A DNA stretch of 64,000 nucleotides. Origin: Pseudomonas sp. NKUCC02_KPG (GTDB taxonomy: Bacteria > Pseudomonadota > Gammaproteobacteria > Pseudomonadales > Pseudomonadaceae). The stretch is taken from NCBI RefSeq assembly GCF_019345465.1, contig NZ_JAHKRC010000005.1, positions 1 through 64,000 on the forward strand, given 5' to 3'. The position numbers were made by a program, and so were the translations under genes. The notes under the pieces were generated by a model. That model was not told the DNA's origin. It searched no databases and was given only the letters and a program-made list of their open reading frames with translations. This document shows, in pieces, positions 41,500-51,816 of the stretch (positions within the stretch are counted from its first letter, which is position 1; each line of letters opens with the position of its first letter).

Positions 41500-44202
41500 A
41501 TGCCGCAGGTGGATCCAGAACTTTTTGACCGCGGCCAGTTCCAGGCCGAGCTGGCATTAAAGGCAAGCCCCATTGCCGCTTTCAAAAAGGCGATCCGCCA
41601 GGCACGCGAGGTGCTCGACGAACGCTTCAAAAAAGGGCGCGATATTCGCCGCCTGATCGAAGATCGTGCATGGTTCGTCGACAACATCCTGCAACAGGCG
41701 TGGGATCAGTTCACCTGGAGCGACCAGGCGGACATCGCTCTGGTCGCAGTCGGCGGTTATGGCCGCGGCGAACTGCACCCCTACTCCGACATCGACCTGT
41801 TGATCCTGCTGGACAACGCCGACCACGAAATTTTCCGCGATTCCATTGAGCGTTTTCTGACGCTTCTCTGGGACATTGGCCTGGAAGTCGGCCAGAGCGT
41901 GCGGTCGGTGGCCGAGTGCGCAGAGCAAGCCCGTGCCGACCTGACCATCATCACCAACCTGATGGAAAGCCGCACCGTTGCTGGTCCCGAGCATCTGCGC
42001 CAGCGCATGCTGGACGTCACCAGCACCGAGCACATGTGGCCCAGCAAAGACTTTTTCCTGGCCAAGCGCGCCGAGCAGAAGGCTCGCCACCACAAGTACA
42101 ACGACACCGAATACAACCTGGAACCCAACGTCAAAGGCTCCCCTGGCGGCCTGCGCGATATCCAGACCCTGTTGTGGGTAGCCCGCCGCCAGTACGGGAC
42201 CCTGAACCTGCGCGCCCTGGCGGGCGAAGGCTTTCTGGTCGAAAGCGAGCACGCCCTGCTCGCCTCATCCCAGGAGTTTTTGTGGAAGGTGCGCTACGCC
42301 CTGCACATGCTCGCAGGCCGCTCCGAAGACCGCCTGCTGTTCGATCATCAGCGCAGCATCGGCGAGTTGCTGGGCTTTGCCGGCGAAGATGCCAAGCAAA
42401 CCATCGAAAACTTCATGCAGCAGTACTACCGGGTGGTCATGAGCATTGCCCAGCTCAGCGACCTGATCATCCAGCACTTCGAAGAGATCATCCTCGCTCC
42501 CGAAGACGAAGCGCCGCCAACGCCCTTGAACTCACGCTTCCAGTTGCACGATGGCTATATCGAAGCCACCAGCGACTACGTGTTCAAGCGCACGCCCTTC
42601 GCTATGCTCGAAATTTTCCTGCTGATGGCCCAACACCCTGAAATCAAGGGCGTACGGGCCGACACAATCCGCCTGCTGCGCGAACATCGCTACCTGATCG
42701 ACGACGATTTCCGTAAAGACATTCGCAATACCAGCCTGTTTATCGAGCTGTTCAAGTGCAAGATCGGTATCCACCGCAACCTGCGCCGCATGAACCGCTA
42801 CGGCATTCTCGGACGCTACCTGCCCGAATTCGGCTTTATCGTCGGGCAGATGCAGCACGACCTGTTCCACATCTATACGGTCGACGCCCATACCCTGAAC
42901 CTGATCAAGCACCTGCGTAAGCTGCAATACACCCAGGTATCAGAGAAATTCCCGCTGGCCAGCAAGCTGATGGCCAAGCTGCCAAAACCCGAACTGATCT
43001 ATCTGGCCGGGCTGTACCACGACATCGGCAAAGGCCGACACGGCGACCATTCCGAAATTGGCGCAGTGGATGCCGAGGTGTTCTGCATTCGCCACCAGTT
43101 GCCGCTGTGGGACACGCGCCTGATCGTCTGGCTGGTGCAAAACCATCTGGTGATGTCCACCACCGCTCAACGCAAAGACCTGTCAGATCCGCAGGTCATC
43201 CATGACTTTGCCCAGATCGTGGTCGACGAAACTCATCTCGACTACCTCTATGTACTGACCGTCGCCGACATCAACGCCACCAACCCGACGCTGTGGAACT
43301 CCTGGCGCGCCAGCCTGTTGCGCCAGCTCTACACCGAAACCAAGCGTGCCTTGCGTCGCGGCCTGGAAAACCCGGTAGACCGCGAAGAACAGATTCGCCA
43401 GACCCAAAGTGCTGCGCTGGACACCCTGGTACGCAATGGCAACGATCAGGATGATGTGGAGCAGCTCTGGTCACAGCTGGGTGATGACTACTTCTTGCGC
43501 CACACCTCGGCCGACGTAGCCCTGCACACCGAAGCCATCCTGCAACAGCCCGCCGATGGCGGGCCGCTGGTGCTGATCAAGGAAACCACCCAGCGCGAGT
43601 TCGAGGGCGGCACGCAGATCTTCATCTATGCACCCGATCAGCACGACTTCTTCGCCGTGACCGTGGCGGCCATGGACCAGCTCAACCTGAACATCCATGA
43701 CGCACGCATCATCACGTCCAGCAGCCAGTTCACCCTCGACACCTATATCGTGCTCGACAACGACGGCGGCTCCATCGGCAACGATCCGGCGCGCATTGAA
43801 AAAATCCGCAAGGGCCTGACCGAAGCCCTGCGCAACCCGGACGACTACCCGACCATTATCCAGCGCCGGGTACCGCGCCAACTGAAACACTTTGCCTTCG
43901 CGCCCCAAGTGACAATCCACAACGACGCCCAGCGCCCGGTCACCGTACTGGAACTCAGCGCCCCAGACCGTCCGGGCCTGCTGGCCCGGATCGGGATGAT
44001 CTTTCTGGAGTTCGACCTGTCGTTGCAAAACGCCAAGATCGCCACCCTGGGCGAGCGCGTCGAAGACGTATTTTTCATTACCGATGCACACAACCAACCG
44101 TTGTCCGACCCACAGCTGTGCATGCGCCTGCAGGAAGCGATCGTCGAACAACTGACGGTCAACCAGGATTCAACCCCAGAACCGTGGCGCCTTAGCATTT
44201 AA
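41500..44202 (+). CDS. glnD: Bifunctional [protein-PII] uridylyltransferase/UMP-removing enzyme
   Basis: A 900-residue nitrogen sensor. The nucleotidyltransferase motif [16 protein letters not shown] begins at residue 85 (Asp97 and Asp99 bind metal); the HD hydrolase carries His507 and Asp508 in [16 protein letters not shown]; two ACT domains that sense glutamine occupy about residues 700-780 and 810-895 ([16 protein letters not shown]). It modifies PII proteins (GlnK) to signal nitrogen status. AGGAA precedes the ATG. It lies between map and dapC in a plus-strand run. Confidence 0.98.
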   Translation: MPQVDPELFDRGQFQAELALKASPIAAFKKAIRQAREVLDERFKKGRDIRRLIEDRAWFVDNILQQAWDQFTWSDQADIALVAVGGYGRGELHPYSDIDLLILLDNADHEIFRDSIERFLTLLWDIGLEVGQSVRSVAECAEQARADLTIITNLMESRTVAGPEHLRQRMLDVTSTEHMWPSKDFFLAKRAEQKARHHKYNDTEYNLEPNVKGSPGGLRDIQTLLWVARRQYGTLNLRALAGEGFLVESEHALLASSQEFLWKVRYALHMLAGRSEDRLLFDHQRSIGELLGFAGEDAKQTIENFMQQYYRVVMSIAQLSDLIIQHFEEIILAPEDEAPPTPLNSRFQLHDGYIEATSDYVFKRTPFAMLEIFLLMAQHPEIKGVRADTIRLLREHRYLIDDDFRKDIRNTSLFIELFKCKIGIHRNLRRMNRYGILGRYLPEFGFIVGQMQHDLFHIYTVDAHTLNLIKHLRKLQYTQVSEKFPLASKLMAKLPKPELIYLAGLYHDIGKGRHGDHSEIGAVDAEVFCIRHQLPLWDTRLIVWLVQNHLVMSTTAQRKDLSDPQVIHDFAQIVVDETHLDYLYVLTVADINATNPTLWNSWRASLLRQLYTETKRALRRGLENPVDREEQIRQTQSAALDTLVRNGNDQDDVEQLWSQLGDDYFLRHTSADVALHTEAILQQPADGGPLVLIKETTQREFEGGTQIFIYAPDQHDFFAVTVAAMDQLNLNIHDARIITSSSQFTLDTYIVLDNDGGSIGNDPARIEKIRKGLTEALRNPDDYPTIIQRRVPRQLKHFAFAPQVTIHNDAQRPVTVLELSAPDRPGLLARIGMIFLEFDLSLQNAKIATLGERVEDVFFITDAHNQPLSDPQLCMRLQEAIVEQLTVNQDSTPEPWRLSI

Positions 44203-44228
44203 CCGCCGCCGAGTGAGACCCGCACCCC

Positions 44229-45428
44229 ATGAACAACGCTCTAAACCAGCTTCAGCCTTACCCGTTCGAAAAACTGCGCGCCCTGCTTGGCAGCGTGCAG
44301 CCCAATGCCGACAAGCGACCGATTGCGCTGTCGATTGGCGAACCGAAACACCGCTCGCCGGACTTCGTGGCCAAGGCACTGGCTGACAATCTCGACCAGA
44401 TGGCGGTCTACCCGACCACCCTGGGCATCCCCGCGCTGCGTGAAGCCATCGCTGGCTGGGCCGAGCGTCGCTTCAACGTGCCAAAAGGCTGGCTAGACCC
44501 GGCGCGCAATATCCTGCCGGTCAACGGCACCCGTGAAGCCCTGTTCGCCTTCACCCAAACCGTGGTCAACCGTGGCGACGACGCACTGGTCGTCAGCCCG
44601 AACCCGTTCTATCAGATCTACGAAGGCGCAGCCTTCCTTGCCGGGGCCCAGCCGCACTACCTGCCATGCCAGGCCGAACATGGCTTCAACCCGGATTTCG
44701 ACGCGGTATCGGCCGAGACCTGGAAGCGCTGCCAGATTCTGTTCCTGTGCTCACCGGGCAACCCGACCGGCGCACTGATCCCCCTCGACACCTTGAAAAA
44801 ACTCATCGCCCTGGCCGACGAACACGATTTCGTGATCGCTGCCGACGAGTGTTACAGCGAGCTGTACTTCGACGAGCAAACGCCGCCAGTGGGCCTGCTC
44901 AGCGCTTGCGTGGCACTGGGCCGTGAAGACTTCAAGCGTTGCGTGGTGTTCCACAGCCTGTCCAAGCGCTCGAACCTGCCAGGCCTGCGCTCAGGCTTCG
45001 TGGCGGGCGACGCCGAGATCCTCAAGGCATTTTTGCTGTATCGCACCTACCACGGCTGCGCCATGCCGGTACAAACCCAGCTGGCCAGCATTGCCGCCTG
45101 GAATGACGAGGCTCACGTACGCACCAACCGCGATTTGTATCGCGAGAAATTCGATGCGGTGCTGGCGATCCTGGCCCCGGTACTGGACGTACAGCGCCCG
45201 GATGGCGGGTTTTACCTGTGGCCAAGGGTTGAGGGCGACGACGCCGGGTTCTGCCGCGACCTGTTTGCGCAAGAGCACGTGACCGTGGTGCCGGGCTCTT
45301 ACCTGTCCCGTGAAGTCGACGGTTTCAACCCTGGAGCAGGACGGGTACGCATGGCACTGGTCGCGCCACTGGCTGAGTGCGTAGAAGCCGCCGAGCGCAT
45401 TCGCGACTTTATCCAGCGCCGGGGCTGA
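44229..45428 (+). CDS. dapC: Succinyldiaminopimelate transaminase
   Basis: A 399-residue class I/II aminotransferase of the succinyl lysine/diaminopimelate pathway. The PLP lysine is Lys246 in FHSLSKRSNLPGLRSGF; other family signatures are SPGNPTGALIP and AADECYSELYFDE. Pseudomonads use this gene where enterics use argD. It begins 27 bases after glnD, and dapD, the enzyme that makes its substrate precursor, is 2.4 kb downstream with an antiporter and an ArsC-like gene between. Confidence 0.95.
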   Translation: MNNALNQLQPYPFEKLRALLGSVQPNADKRPIALSIGEPKHRSPDFVAKALADNLDQMAVYPTTLGIPALREAIAGWAERRFNVPKGWLDPARNILPVNGTREALFAFTQTVVNRGDDALVVSPNPFYQIYEGAAFLAGAQPHYLPCQAEHGFNPDFDAVSAETWKRCQILFLCSPGNPTGALIPLDTLKKLIALADEHDFVIAADECYSELYFDEQTPPVGLLSACVALGREDFKRCVVFHSLSKRSNLPGLRSGFVAGDAEILKAFLLYRTYHGCAMPVQTQLASIAAWNDEAHVRTNRDLYREKFDAVLAILAPVLDVQRPDGGFYLWPRVEGDDAGFCRDLFAQEHVTVVPGSYLSREVDGFNPGAGRVRMALVAPLAECVEAAERIRDFIQRRG

Positions 45429-45484
45429 ACCCCTCGACACTGACCCGCTCCCACACAATGGCACTGCAAGGCGCTATAAAACCG

Positions 45485-45569
45485 GTGGGAGCGGGCTTGC
45501 CTGCGATGCCATCAACTCGGTCTGACTGACAAACCGCGGCGATACAATCGCGAGCAAGCCCGCTCCCAC
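45485..45569. repeat. Inverted REP pair at dapC/antiporter convergence
   Basis: The 16-base arms GTGGGAGCGGGCTTGC (45485-45500) and its exact inverted copy (45554-45569) flank 53 bases. The pair fills the gap between two convergent genes and could act as a bidirectional mRNA 3' end. Confidence 0.88.
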
Positions 45570-45583
45570 ACAAGGCTGGTGTA

Positions 45584-47230
45584 TTACTTCACCGACCCCA
45601 GATTGGCCTCGCTCAAGTCCAGATCCTTGAGAATCTCGCTCAATGCGTCATCCCCGATTTCGTGATGACGTCTCAAGCTGTAAAGCTCCAGCCGTTGCGC
45701 CCTGAGCGCCTTGAGTCGCAGCCGGCTTTCCAGCTGGTCCATCTGGGTCGCCAGTTCCTGCGCCTGCGCCGTGTCGTTATACACCTCAAGTTGATGACGA
45801 TATTCGGACATGATCCGCGCCTTCAACTCAGCCGCCAACGCTGCCTGAGCGGCATCCTGCTGCCCAACTGCCTCGACCACGTCTTCAGCTTCCAGCGCGT
45901 GGATCGCCGCCTCGGCAGTGCGTCGCCAGGCTTCTCGCACTTCATTGCGCATGGCATCGTCCGGGCTTTTTTCAATCCCGCGCAACAACAAGGGCAGCGC
46001 AATGCAAGCCGCCACCAGAGACAGCAGGATCACCCCCGCAGCAATAAAGATCAGCAGGTCACGCTCGGGAAAATCCAGCCCCTCGTTCAGTAACAGCGGT
46101 ATGGACATCACACCCGCCAGCGTCACTGCGCCGCGCACACCCCCGACGGTCAAGAGCCAGCAGGAGCGTGCAGTCGGCACCATTGTCAGCTCACCCTTGC
46201 CGCGCAGGCGGCGCAACAGGCCGGACAAACGCCAGATGCTCTGTACCCAGATAAATCGCAGCGCCAGCAACACCAGAAAAATCGCCACGACATCCAGGCA
46301 GCGATACATCAAGGCGGGCCACAGTGTTGGCTCCAGGTGGACCACAGCCTTGATGATGTCCGGCAGTTGCAGGCCCAACAGCAAAAAGATCAAACCGTTG
46401 AACGCAAACTCCAGCAGCGACCACACACTGCGGTTAAGCATCCGGGTGCTGGTCTGGCGCGGCAACAGGTCCAGCCAGCTCTGCATCATCCCTGCAGCAA
46501 CGGCTGACAAGATACCCGACGCGCCCAGGCGCTCGGCCAGCACATAGGCCGCAAAAGGCAGCAGCAACATAAACACCACGTGGGTTGCCGGGTCATCCCA
46601 GCCACGGGCGATCATCCACGAGCGCAGGCGCCCCACCAGCCAGCTCAGGGCCACACCGATGGCCAAACCGCCGCACGCCACCAGCACAAACGCCAGGCTG
46701 GCATTGGTCAGGGAAAACACCCCGGTAATGGCGGCCACCAGTGCAAACTTGAATGTCACCAGGCCCGTCGCATCATTCATCAATGCCTCGCCTTGAAGCA
46801 TGTGCATCAAGGGTGCGGGCAAACGATTTTGCGCGATGGCCGATACCGCCACGGCATCGGTGGGTGACAGCACCGCCGCCAGCGCAAACGCCACCGGCAA
46901 GGGGATGGTCGGCAATAGCCAGTGAATGAAATAACCTGCACCCACCACCGTGAACAGCACCAACCCGACCGCCAGCGTCAGGATCGGCCCGCGCAGGCGC
47001 CAGAACTCGCGTTTGGGCATGCGCCAGCCATCCGAGAACAGCAGCGGCGGCAGGAACAGAAACAGGAACAGTTCTGGCTCCAGGGCCACGTGCAGGCCCA
47101 GGGTCGGCCAGGCCAGTACAGCGCCAGCAGCAATCTGCACCAATGGCAAAGGCAAGGGAATCAAACGCCCCAATAGACGCGAGACTCCCACCAGCATCAG
47201 CAGGATGAGGACGGTATAGGCGGTTTGCAT
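45584..47230 (-). CDS. Cation/proton antiporter, CPA1 family
   Basis: A 548-residue inner-membrane protein with about 12 membrane segments and a long hydrophilic C-terminal helical tail (residues 430-548). The CPA1 core is visible in LSPTDAVAVSAI and GEALMNDATGLVTFKFA, the discontinuous helices that carry the ion-binding Asp pair, and in TVGGVRGAVTLAGVMSIP. It most likely exchanges Na+ or K+ for H+. The ATG at 47230 has GGGAA upstream; a TTG seven codons earlier is possible. It converges with dapC and is divergent from the ArsC-like gene. Confidence 0.88.
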   Translation of the reverse strand: MQTAYTVLILLMLVGVSRLLGRLIPLPLPLVQIAAGAVLAWPTLGLHVALEPELFLFLFLPPLLFSDGWRMPKREFWRLRGPILTLAVGLVLFTVVGAGYFIHWLLPTIPLPVAFALAAVLSPTDAVAVSAIAQNRLPAPLMHMLQGEALMNDATGLVTFKFALVAAITGVFSLTNASLAFVLVACGGLAIGVALSWLVGRLRSWMIARGWDDPATHVVFMLLLPFAAYVLAERLGASGILSAVAAGMMQSWLDLLPRQTSTRMLNRSVWSLLEFAFNGLIFLLLGLQLPDIIKAVVHLEPTLWPALMYRCLDVVAIFLVLLALRFIWVQSIWRLSGLLRRLRGKGELTMVPTARSCWLLTVGGVRGAVTLAGVMSIPLLLNEGLDFPERDLLIFIAAGVILLSLVAACIALPLLLRGIEKSPDDAMRNEVREAWRRTAEAAIHALEAEDVVEAVGQQDAAQAALAAELKARIMSEYRHQLEVYNDTAQAQELATQMDQLESRLRLKALRAQRLELYSLRRHHEIGDDALSEILKDLDLSEANLGSVK

Positions 47231-47458
47231 ATCGACAAGGTTCCCAAACAATCAGCTTCTACTAGACACAGCTAGCAACATTTTTGCATTGCAGGTCATA
47301 GTAGCCGCTGGCGATACATCTGGAGCCTGAACATAAGTCGCAGTGCGACGACATGTCACAAGAACATGAGATGCTCAAGCCATCCACGCCCAAGCACGCT
47401 GCCCATGGCATAATCCGCGGCTGATCATTTTCACGCATCTCCAAGGGGGGCAATTTCC

Positions 47459-47821
47459 GTGACCGATTCAAGCAAGACGTTGCACCTTTTCGGCATCAAA
47501 GCCTGCGACACCATGAAAAAGGCTCGCACCTGGCTGGATGAACATGCTGTGCGCTACGACTTCCATGACTACAAAAGCAGCGGCATTGACCGTGAACACC
47601 TGACCCAGTGGTGCAACGAGCACGGCTGGCAAGTGGTGCTCAATCGCGCAGGTACAACCTTTCGCAAGCTCGACGACGAACGCAAAGCCGATCTCGACCA
47701 AGCCAAAGCCATTGAACTGATGCTCGCCCAACCCTCGATGATCAAGCGCCCTGTGCTCGATCTCGGTGACAAAACCCTGATTGGCTTCAAGCCAGATCTT
47801 TATGCGGCGGCCCTTCTTTAA
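47459..47821 (+). CDS. ArsC/Spx-family protein (YffB-like)
   Basis: A 120-residue thioredoxin-fold protein. The start is GTG with GGGGGG nine bases upstream. The glutathione- or thiol-binding segment is LFGIKACDTMKKARTWL with Cys16; the family C-terminus KRPVLDLGDKTLIGFKPDLY is clear. It resembles E. coli YffB, whose role is not settled: the arsenate-reductase label in databases is by fold and not function. It is followed by dapD after 35 bases, the order seen in P. aeruginosa. Confidence 0.9.
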   Translation: MTDSSKTLHLFGIKACDTMKKARTWLDEHAVRYDFHDYKSSGIDREHLTQWCNEHGWQVVLNRAGTTFRKLDDERKADLDQAKAIELMLAQPSMIKRPVLDLGDKTLIGFKPDLYAAALL

Positions 47822-47856
47822 GCGACCGCCCATTTATTTTTGTAAGAGGTAATTGC

Positions 47857-48891
47857 ATGTCTACTACCCTGTTCAGCGCAGCCTTCGGCGTCGGCACCCA
47901 AAACCGTCAAGGCGCATGGCTGGAAGTGTTCTACGCACAACCCCTGATCAATCCATCGGCCGAGCTGATCGCAGCCGTAGCCCCAATCCTGGGCTACACC
48001 GGCGGCAATCAGGCAATCACCTTTACCACCGCGCAAGCAGCACAAATGGCTGAAGCCGTTAAACCGGTCGATGCAGCTCAAGCAGCCCTGCTGACCCGTC
48101 TGGCCGAAAGCCACAAGCCGCTGGTCGCCACTTTACTGGCCGAAGATGCCGCGCTGACCTCAACGCCAGAGGCCTACCTCAAGCTGCACCTGCTGTCCCA
48201 TCGCCTGGTCAAGCCCCACGGCCTGAACCTGGCCGGTGTGTTCCCGCTGCTGCCGAACGTGGCCTGGACCAGCCAGGGCGCCATCGACCTGAGCGAGCTG
48301 GCCGAGCGTCAACTCGAAGCGCGCCTGCGTGGCGAACTGCTGGAAGTGTTCTCGGTCGACAAGTTCCCGAAAATGACCGACTACGTGGTGCCGGCAGGCG
48401 TGCGTATCGCTGACGCGGCCCGTCTTCGCCTGGGTGCTTACATCGGCGAAGGCACCACCGTGATGCACGAAGGTTTCGTCAACTTCAACGCGGGCACCGA
48501 AGGCCCGGGCATGATCGAAGGCCGCGTCTCGGCTGGCGTATTCGTCGGCAAGGGTTCGGACCTGGGCGGCGGTTGCTCCACCATGGGCACCCTGTCGGGT
48601 GGTGGCAACATCGTGATCAAGGTGGGCGAAGGCTGCCTGATCGGCGCTAACGCCGGTATCGGCATCCCGCTGGGCGACCGCAACACGGTTGAATCCGGCC
48701 TGTACCTGACGGCTGGCACCAAAGTGGCGCTGCTGGACGAAAACAACCAGCTGGTTAAAGTACTTAAAGCCCGTGACCTTGCAGGCCAACCTGACCTGCT
48801 GTTCCGTCGCAACTCGCAAACCGGCGCTGTGGAATGCAAAACCCACAAGTCGGCCATCGAGCTGAACGAAGCACTGCACGCTCACAACTAA
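47857..48891 (+). CDS. dapD: Tetrahydrodipicolinate N-succinyltransferase
   Basis: A 344-residue enzyme of the diaminopimelate pathway that transfers succinyl from succinyl-CoA to tetrahydrodipicolinate. The left-handed beta-helix runs from about residue 180 (VVPAGVRIADAARLRLGAYIGEGTTVMHEGFVNFNAGTEG is its start region), with GKGSDLGGGCSTMGTLSGGG as the family signature. It is the longer Pseudomonas-type DapD and not the ~274-residue enteric form. GAGGT lies before the ATG. Confidence 0.97.
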   Translation: MSTTLFSAAFGVGTQNRQGAWLEVFYAQPLINPSAELIAAVAPILGYTGGNQAITFTTAQAAQMAEAVKPVDAAQAALLTRLAESHKPLVATLLAEDAALTSTPEAYLKLHLLSHRLVKPHGLNLAGVFPLLPNVAWTSQGAIDLSELAERQLEARLRGELLEVFSVDKFPKMTDYVVPAGVRIADAARLRLGAYIGEGTTVMHEGFVNFNAGTEGPGMIEGRVSAGVFVGKGSDLGGGCSTMGTLSGGGNIVIKVGEGCLIGANAGIGIPLGDRNTVESGLYLTAGTKVALLDENNQLVKVLKARDLAGQPDLLFRRNSQTGAVECKTHKSAIELNEALHAHN

Positions 48892-48949
48892 GCGTTTATC
48901 TGCCACTGACGAGGCTGGTTTCCAGCCTCGTCAACAGAGCCCGAACACC

Positions 48950-50155
48950 ATGCTTTTGCCTTCTCCCTGGCGCGCTGACTTCCCAGCCATCGCCGCCTTG
49001 CAACGTCAGGACCAGACTTATCTGGACAACGCTGCAACCACGCAAAAACCCCAAGCCCTGCTCGACGCACTGACGCACTACTACGCCAACGGCGCAGCCA
49101 ACGTGCACAGGGCCCAACACCTGCCGGGTGCTCACGCGACCCAGGCATTCGAAAACACCCGCCACAAAGTGACGCAATGGCTCAATGCCGGCGAATGCGG
49201 GCAAATCGTTTTCACCCACGGCGCCACCTCGGCCCTGAACCTTCTGGCCTATGGCCTGGAGCATCAATTCAATGCGGGCGATGACATTGTTATCAGCGCC
49301 CTGGAACACCACGCCAACCTGCTGCCGTGGCAACAGCTTGCCCAACGTAAACAACTGAACCTGGTGGTATTGCCACTGGATGCCGATGGCGTCATCGACC
49401 TCGATGCGGCCGCTCGCCTGATCACCCCGCGCACCCGCCTGCTGGCCGTGAGCCAACTGTCCAACGTACTCGGCGTGTGGCAGCCCTTGCCCGCGCTGTT
49501 GGCCCTGGCCAAGGCACAACATGCACTGACGGTGGTTGATGGCGCACAAGGGGTGGTCCATGGCCGGCATGACGTGCAAGCGCTGGGCTGCGACTTCTAC
49601 GTATTTTCCAGCCACAAACTCTACGGTCCCGACGGGCTGGGCGTGCTGTTCGGTCGCCACGAAGCACTGGCCCGATTGCAGCACTGGCAGTTTGGCGGCG
49701 AGATGGTGCAAGAAGCCGACTACCAGCACGCCACCTTCCGCCCCGCCCCGCTCGGGTTTGAGGCTGGCACTCCGCCGATTGCCAGCGTGATCGGGCTGGG
49801 GGCAACCCTCAACTACCTGGCCAACCTCGATCAGGCCGCCGTCCAAGCCCACGAAGCAGCGCTGCACGCGCTACTGGTCGATGGCTTGAAACAGCGCCAA
49901 GGCATTCAACTGCTCGGGTCGCCACACTTGGCGCTGGTCAGCTTTGTGGTTGAGGGCGTGCACAACGCCGACCTGGCCCACTTGTTGACCGAACAGGGGA
50001 TTGCCGTTCGCGCCGGGCATCACTGCGCCATGCCGCTACTGAAAAGCTTTGGGCTGGCCGGTGCCATCCGTGTCTCGCTGGCGCTGTACAACGACTCGGA
50101 AGATCTGGAACGCTTCTTCGACGCCCTTGATCAGGCTTTGGAGCTTTTGCAATGA
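48950..50155 (+). CDS. csdA: Cysteine desulfurase CsdA/SufS type
   Basis: A 401-residue PLP enzyme that takes sulfur from cysteine to form a protein persulfide. The PLP lysine is Lys223 in YVFSSHKLYGPDGLGVL, and the persulfide-forming Cys359 lies in VRAGHHCAMPLL. The start MLLPSPWRADFPAIAA places it in the group II desulfurases. It overlaps csdE by four bases (ATGA), so the desulfurase and its sulfur acceptor are produced together. Confidence 0.95.
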   Translation: MLLPSPWRADFPAIAALQRQDQTYLDNAATTQKPQALLDALTHYYANGAANVHRAQHLPGAHATQAFENTRHKVTQWLNAGECGQIVFTHGATSALNLLAYGLEHQFNAGDDIVISALEHHANLLPWQQLAQRKQLNLVVLPLDADGVIDLDAAARLITPRTRLLAVSQLSNVLGVWQPLPALLALAKAQHALTVVDGAQGVVHGRHDVQALGCDFYVFSSHKLYGPDGLGVLFGRHEALARLQHWQFGGEMVQEADYQHATFRPAPLGFEAGTPPIASVIGLGATLNYLANLDQAAVQAHEAALHALLVDGLKQRQGIQLLGSPHLALVSFVVEGVHNADLAHLLTEQGIAVRAGHHCAMPLLKSFGLAGAIRVSLALYNDSEDLERFFDALDQALELLQ

Positions 50156-50556
50156 CCCTGCCCGCCGACGCCCAGGCCGCACTCGACAGTTTTGAGCACT
50201 GCTCGGGCTGGGAGCAGCGCGCACGCCTGCTCATGCAATGGGGCCAGCGCCTGGCGCCATTGAGCGACGCCGACAAAACCGATGCTCATCGCGTGCATGG
50301 CTGTGAAAGCCAGGTGTGGCTGGTGGGCGAACGGGTCGATGGCCATTGGCAATTTGCTGCCAGCAGTGATGCGCGACTGATTCGCGGTTTGGTGGCGTTA
50401 CTGCTGGCGCGAGTCAATGGCTTGAGCACCGAGCAACTGCAACAGGTTGACTTGCCTGACTGGTTCGACCAGCTGGGTCTGAGCCGCCAGCTATCACCGT
50501 CGCGCAGCAATGGCTTGAACGCCGTGCTGCAGCGGATGCGGGAATTGGCAGGCTGA
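50152..50556 (+). CDS. csdE: SufE-family sulfur acceptor CsdE
   Basis: A 134-residue SufE-fold protein that receives persulfide sulfur from CsdA. The acceptor Cys51 is in HRVHGCESQVWL, and the pattern FEHCSGWEQRARLLMQWGQRL at the N-terminus matches SufE/CsdE. In E. coli CsdA-CsdE passes sulfur to TcdA (CsdL), which is the very next gene here, on the opposite strand. Confidence 0.95.
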   Translation: MTLPADAQAALDSFEHCSGWEQRARLLMQWGQRLAPLSDADKTDAHRVHGCESQVWLVGERVDGHWQFAASSDARLIRGLVALLLARVNGLSTEQLQQVDLPDWFDQLGLSRQLSPSRSNGLNAVLQRMRELAG

Positions 50557-50570
50557 ACCGCAGCGATACC

Positions 50571-50716
50571 TGTAGTCGCTGACGAGGAACGAGGCTGCGA
50601 TTGGCTGCGTAGCAGTCATGAATTAGCCGTTCATGTGTAGCAGGAATCTCGAGGATTCAGACTGTGCGGGGTGCTACTCACCCCGATCGCAGCCTCGTTC
50701 CTCGTCAGCGACTACA
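50571..50716. repeat. Perfect 31-bp inverted REP pair
   Basis: The left arm 50571-50601 and right arm 50686-50716 are exact reverse complements over 31 bases and begin TGTAGTCGCTGACGAGG, the same family as the array at 1-820. The 84-base spacer holds two more small palindromes, CATGAA/TTCATG (50618-50635) and GAATC/GATTC (50644-50658). It fills the gap between convergent csdE and tcdA. Confidence 0.95.
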
Positions 50717-50731
50717 AGGACCGCATCGCAC

Positions 50732-51541
50732 TCATTCAGGCTTGACCCGCTCCGAAGGCCGGCGCACGCCCGCTACGATTTTGTCCACCGCCTTGGTGGC
50801 CGCGACCATGCCGAAGGTCGCCGTCACCATCATCACCGCGCCAAAACCACCGGCGCAGTCCAGTTTGACGCCATCACCGACAAAGCTCTTCTGCAGGCAA
50901 ATACTGCCGTCCGGCTTGGGATAGCGCAGCTGCTCGGTGGAGAACACGCATGGCACGCTGTAATGGCGCGTCATGGTCCGCGAAAAGCCATAGTCGCGGC
51001 GCAAGGTCGAACGAACTTTCGAGGCCAGCGGGTCATTGAACGTGCGGTTCAAGTCACAGACCTGAATCAGCGTCGGGTCGATTTGCCCGCCCGCACCACC
51101 GGTCGTGATGATCTGGATCTTGCGGCGCTTGCACCAGGCAATCAGTGCTGCCTTGGCATTGACGCTGTCGATGCAGTCGATCACGCAGTCAATATTCGGG
51201 GTGATGTACTCGGCCATGGTTTCGCGCGTCACGAAATCCGCGACTTCGTGAACGATGCAGTCCGGGTTGATCTGACGCAGACGCTCGGCCATCACCTCGA
51301 CCTTGTCCCGACCAATGGTCGTGCTCAAGGCGTGCAACTGCCGGTTGCTGTTGCTGACGCAAACGTCATCCAGGTCAAACAGCGAAATTTCGCCCACACC
51401 GCAGCGCGCAATCGCTTCCGCAGCCCAGGACCCGACACCGCCCACACCGACGATCGCCACATGTGCCGCCTTCAGTCGTTCAAGGCCTTCCAGCCCATAT
51501 AACCGGGCTACACCAGCAAAACGTGGATCTTCTGTACTCAT
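50732..51541 (-). CDS. tcdA: tRNA threonylcarbamoyladenosine dehydratase
   Basis: A 269-residue E1-like enzyme that uses ATP to cyclise t6A37 of tRNA to ct6A. The nucleotide motif VAIVGVGGVGSWAAEAIARCGVG is near residue 30, followed by DLDDVCVSNSNRQ and IDCIDSVNAKAALI. I chose the ATG at 51541 with GGGGG upstream; the frame to 51589 is longer than the family. It lies opposite csdA-csdE, the matching sulfur partners, and divergent from ndvB. Confidence 0.95.
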   Translation of the reverse strand: MSTEDPRFAGVARLYGLEGLERLKAAHVAIVGVGGVGSWAAEAIARCGVGEISLFDLDDVCVSNSNRQLHALSTTIGRDKVEVMAERLRQINPDCIVHEVADFVTRETMAEYITPNIDCVIDCIDSVNAKAALIAWCKRRKIQIITTGGAGGQIDPTLIQVCDLNRTFNDPLASKVRSTLRRDYGFSRTMTRHYSVPCVFSTEQLRYPKPDGSICLQKSFVGDGVKLDCAGGFGAVMMVTATFGMVAATKAVDKIVAGVRRPSERVKPE

Positions 51542-51816
51542 GACCAACCCCCAAAAACCGGCGCGCATTATAGGGGGATGACATGACATTGAGTATTTTT
51601 CCTACAAGCTATCCGACCAAGACTGCTTTAATGGCCTATAGAGTAGGAAGACAAGAGCTACAAGAAATAAATAAAGAACTTAAGTTCGCTGCAACTGCCA
51701 AATGCCAGACCCAATTCCATCAGCTATACGATAGGTCTGAGCACAGTGTAGGATGCGCGCCGCTTGGCACCCGCCGACCGATCTTCGTTCCACTCCCTTT
51801 GGAACCCGAAATAGTT

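Noticed and set aside
51583..51816. N-terminal extension of ndvB by 78 codons
   Set aside because: The extra sequence is AT-rich and unlike the family; the ATG at 51817 directly precedes the membrane anchor expected for NdvB.
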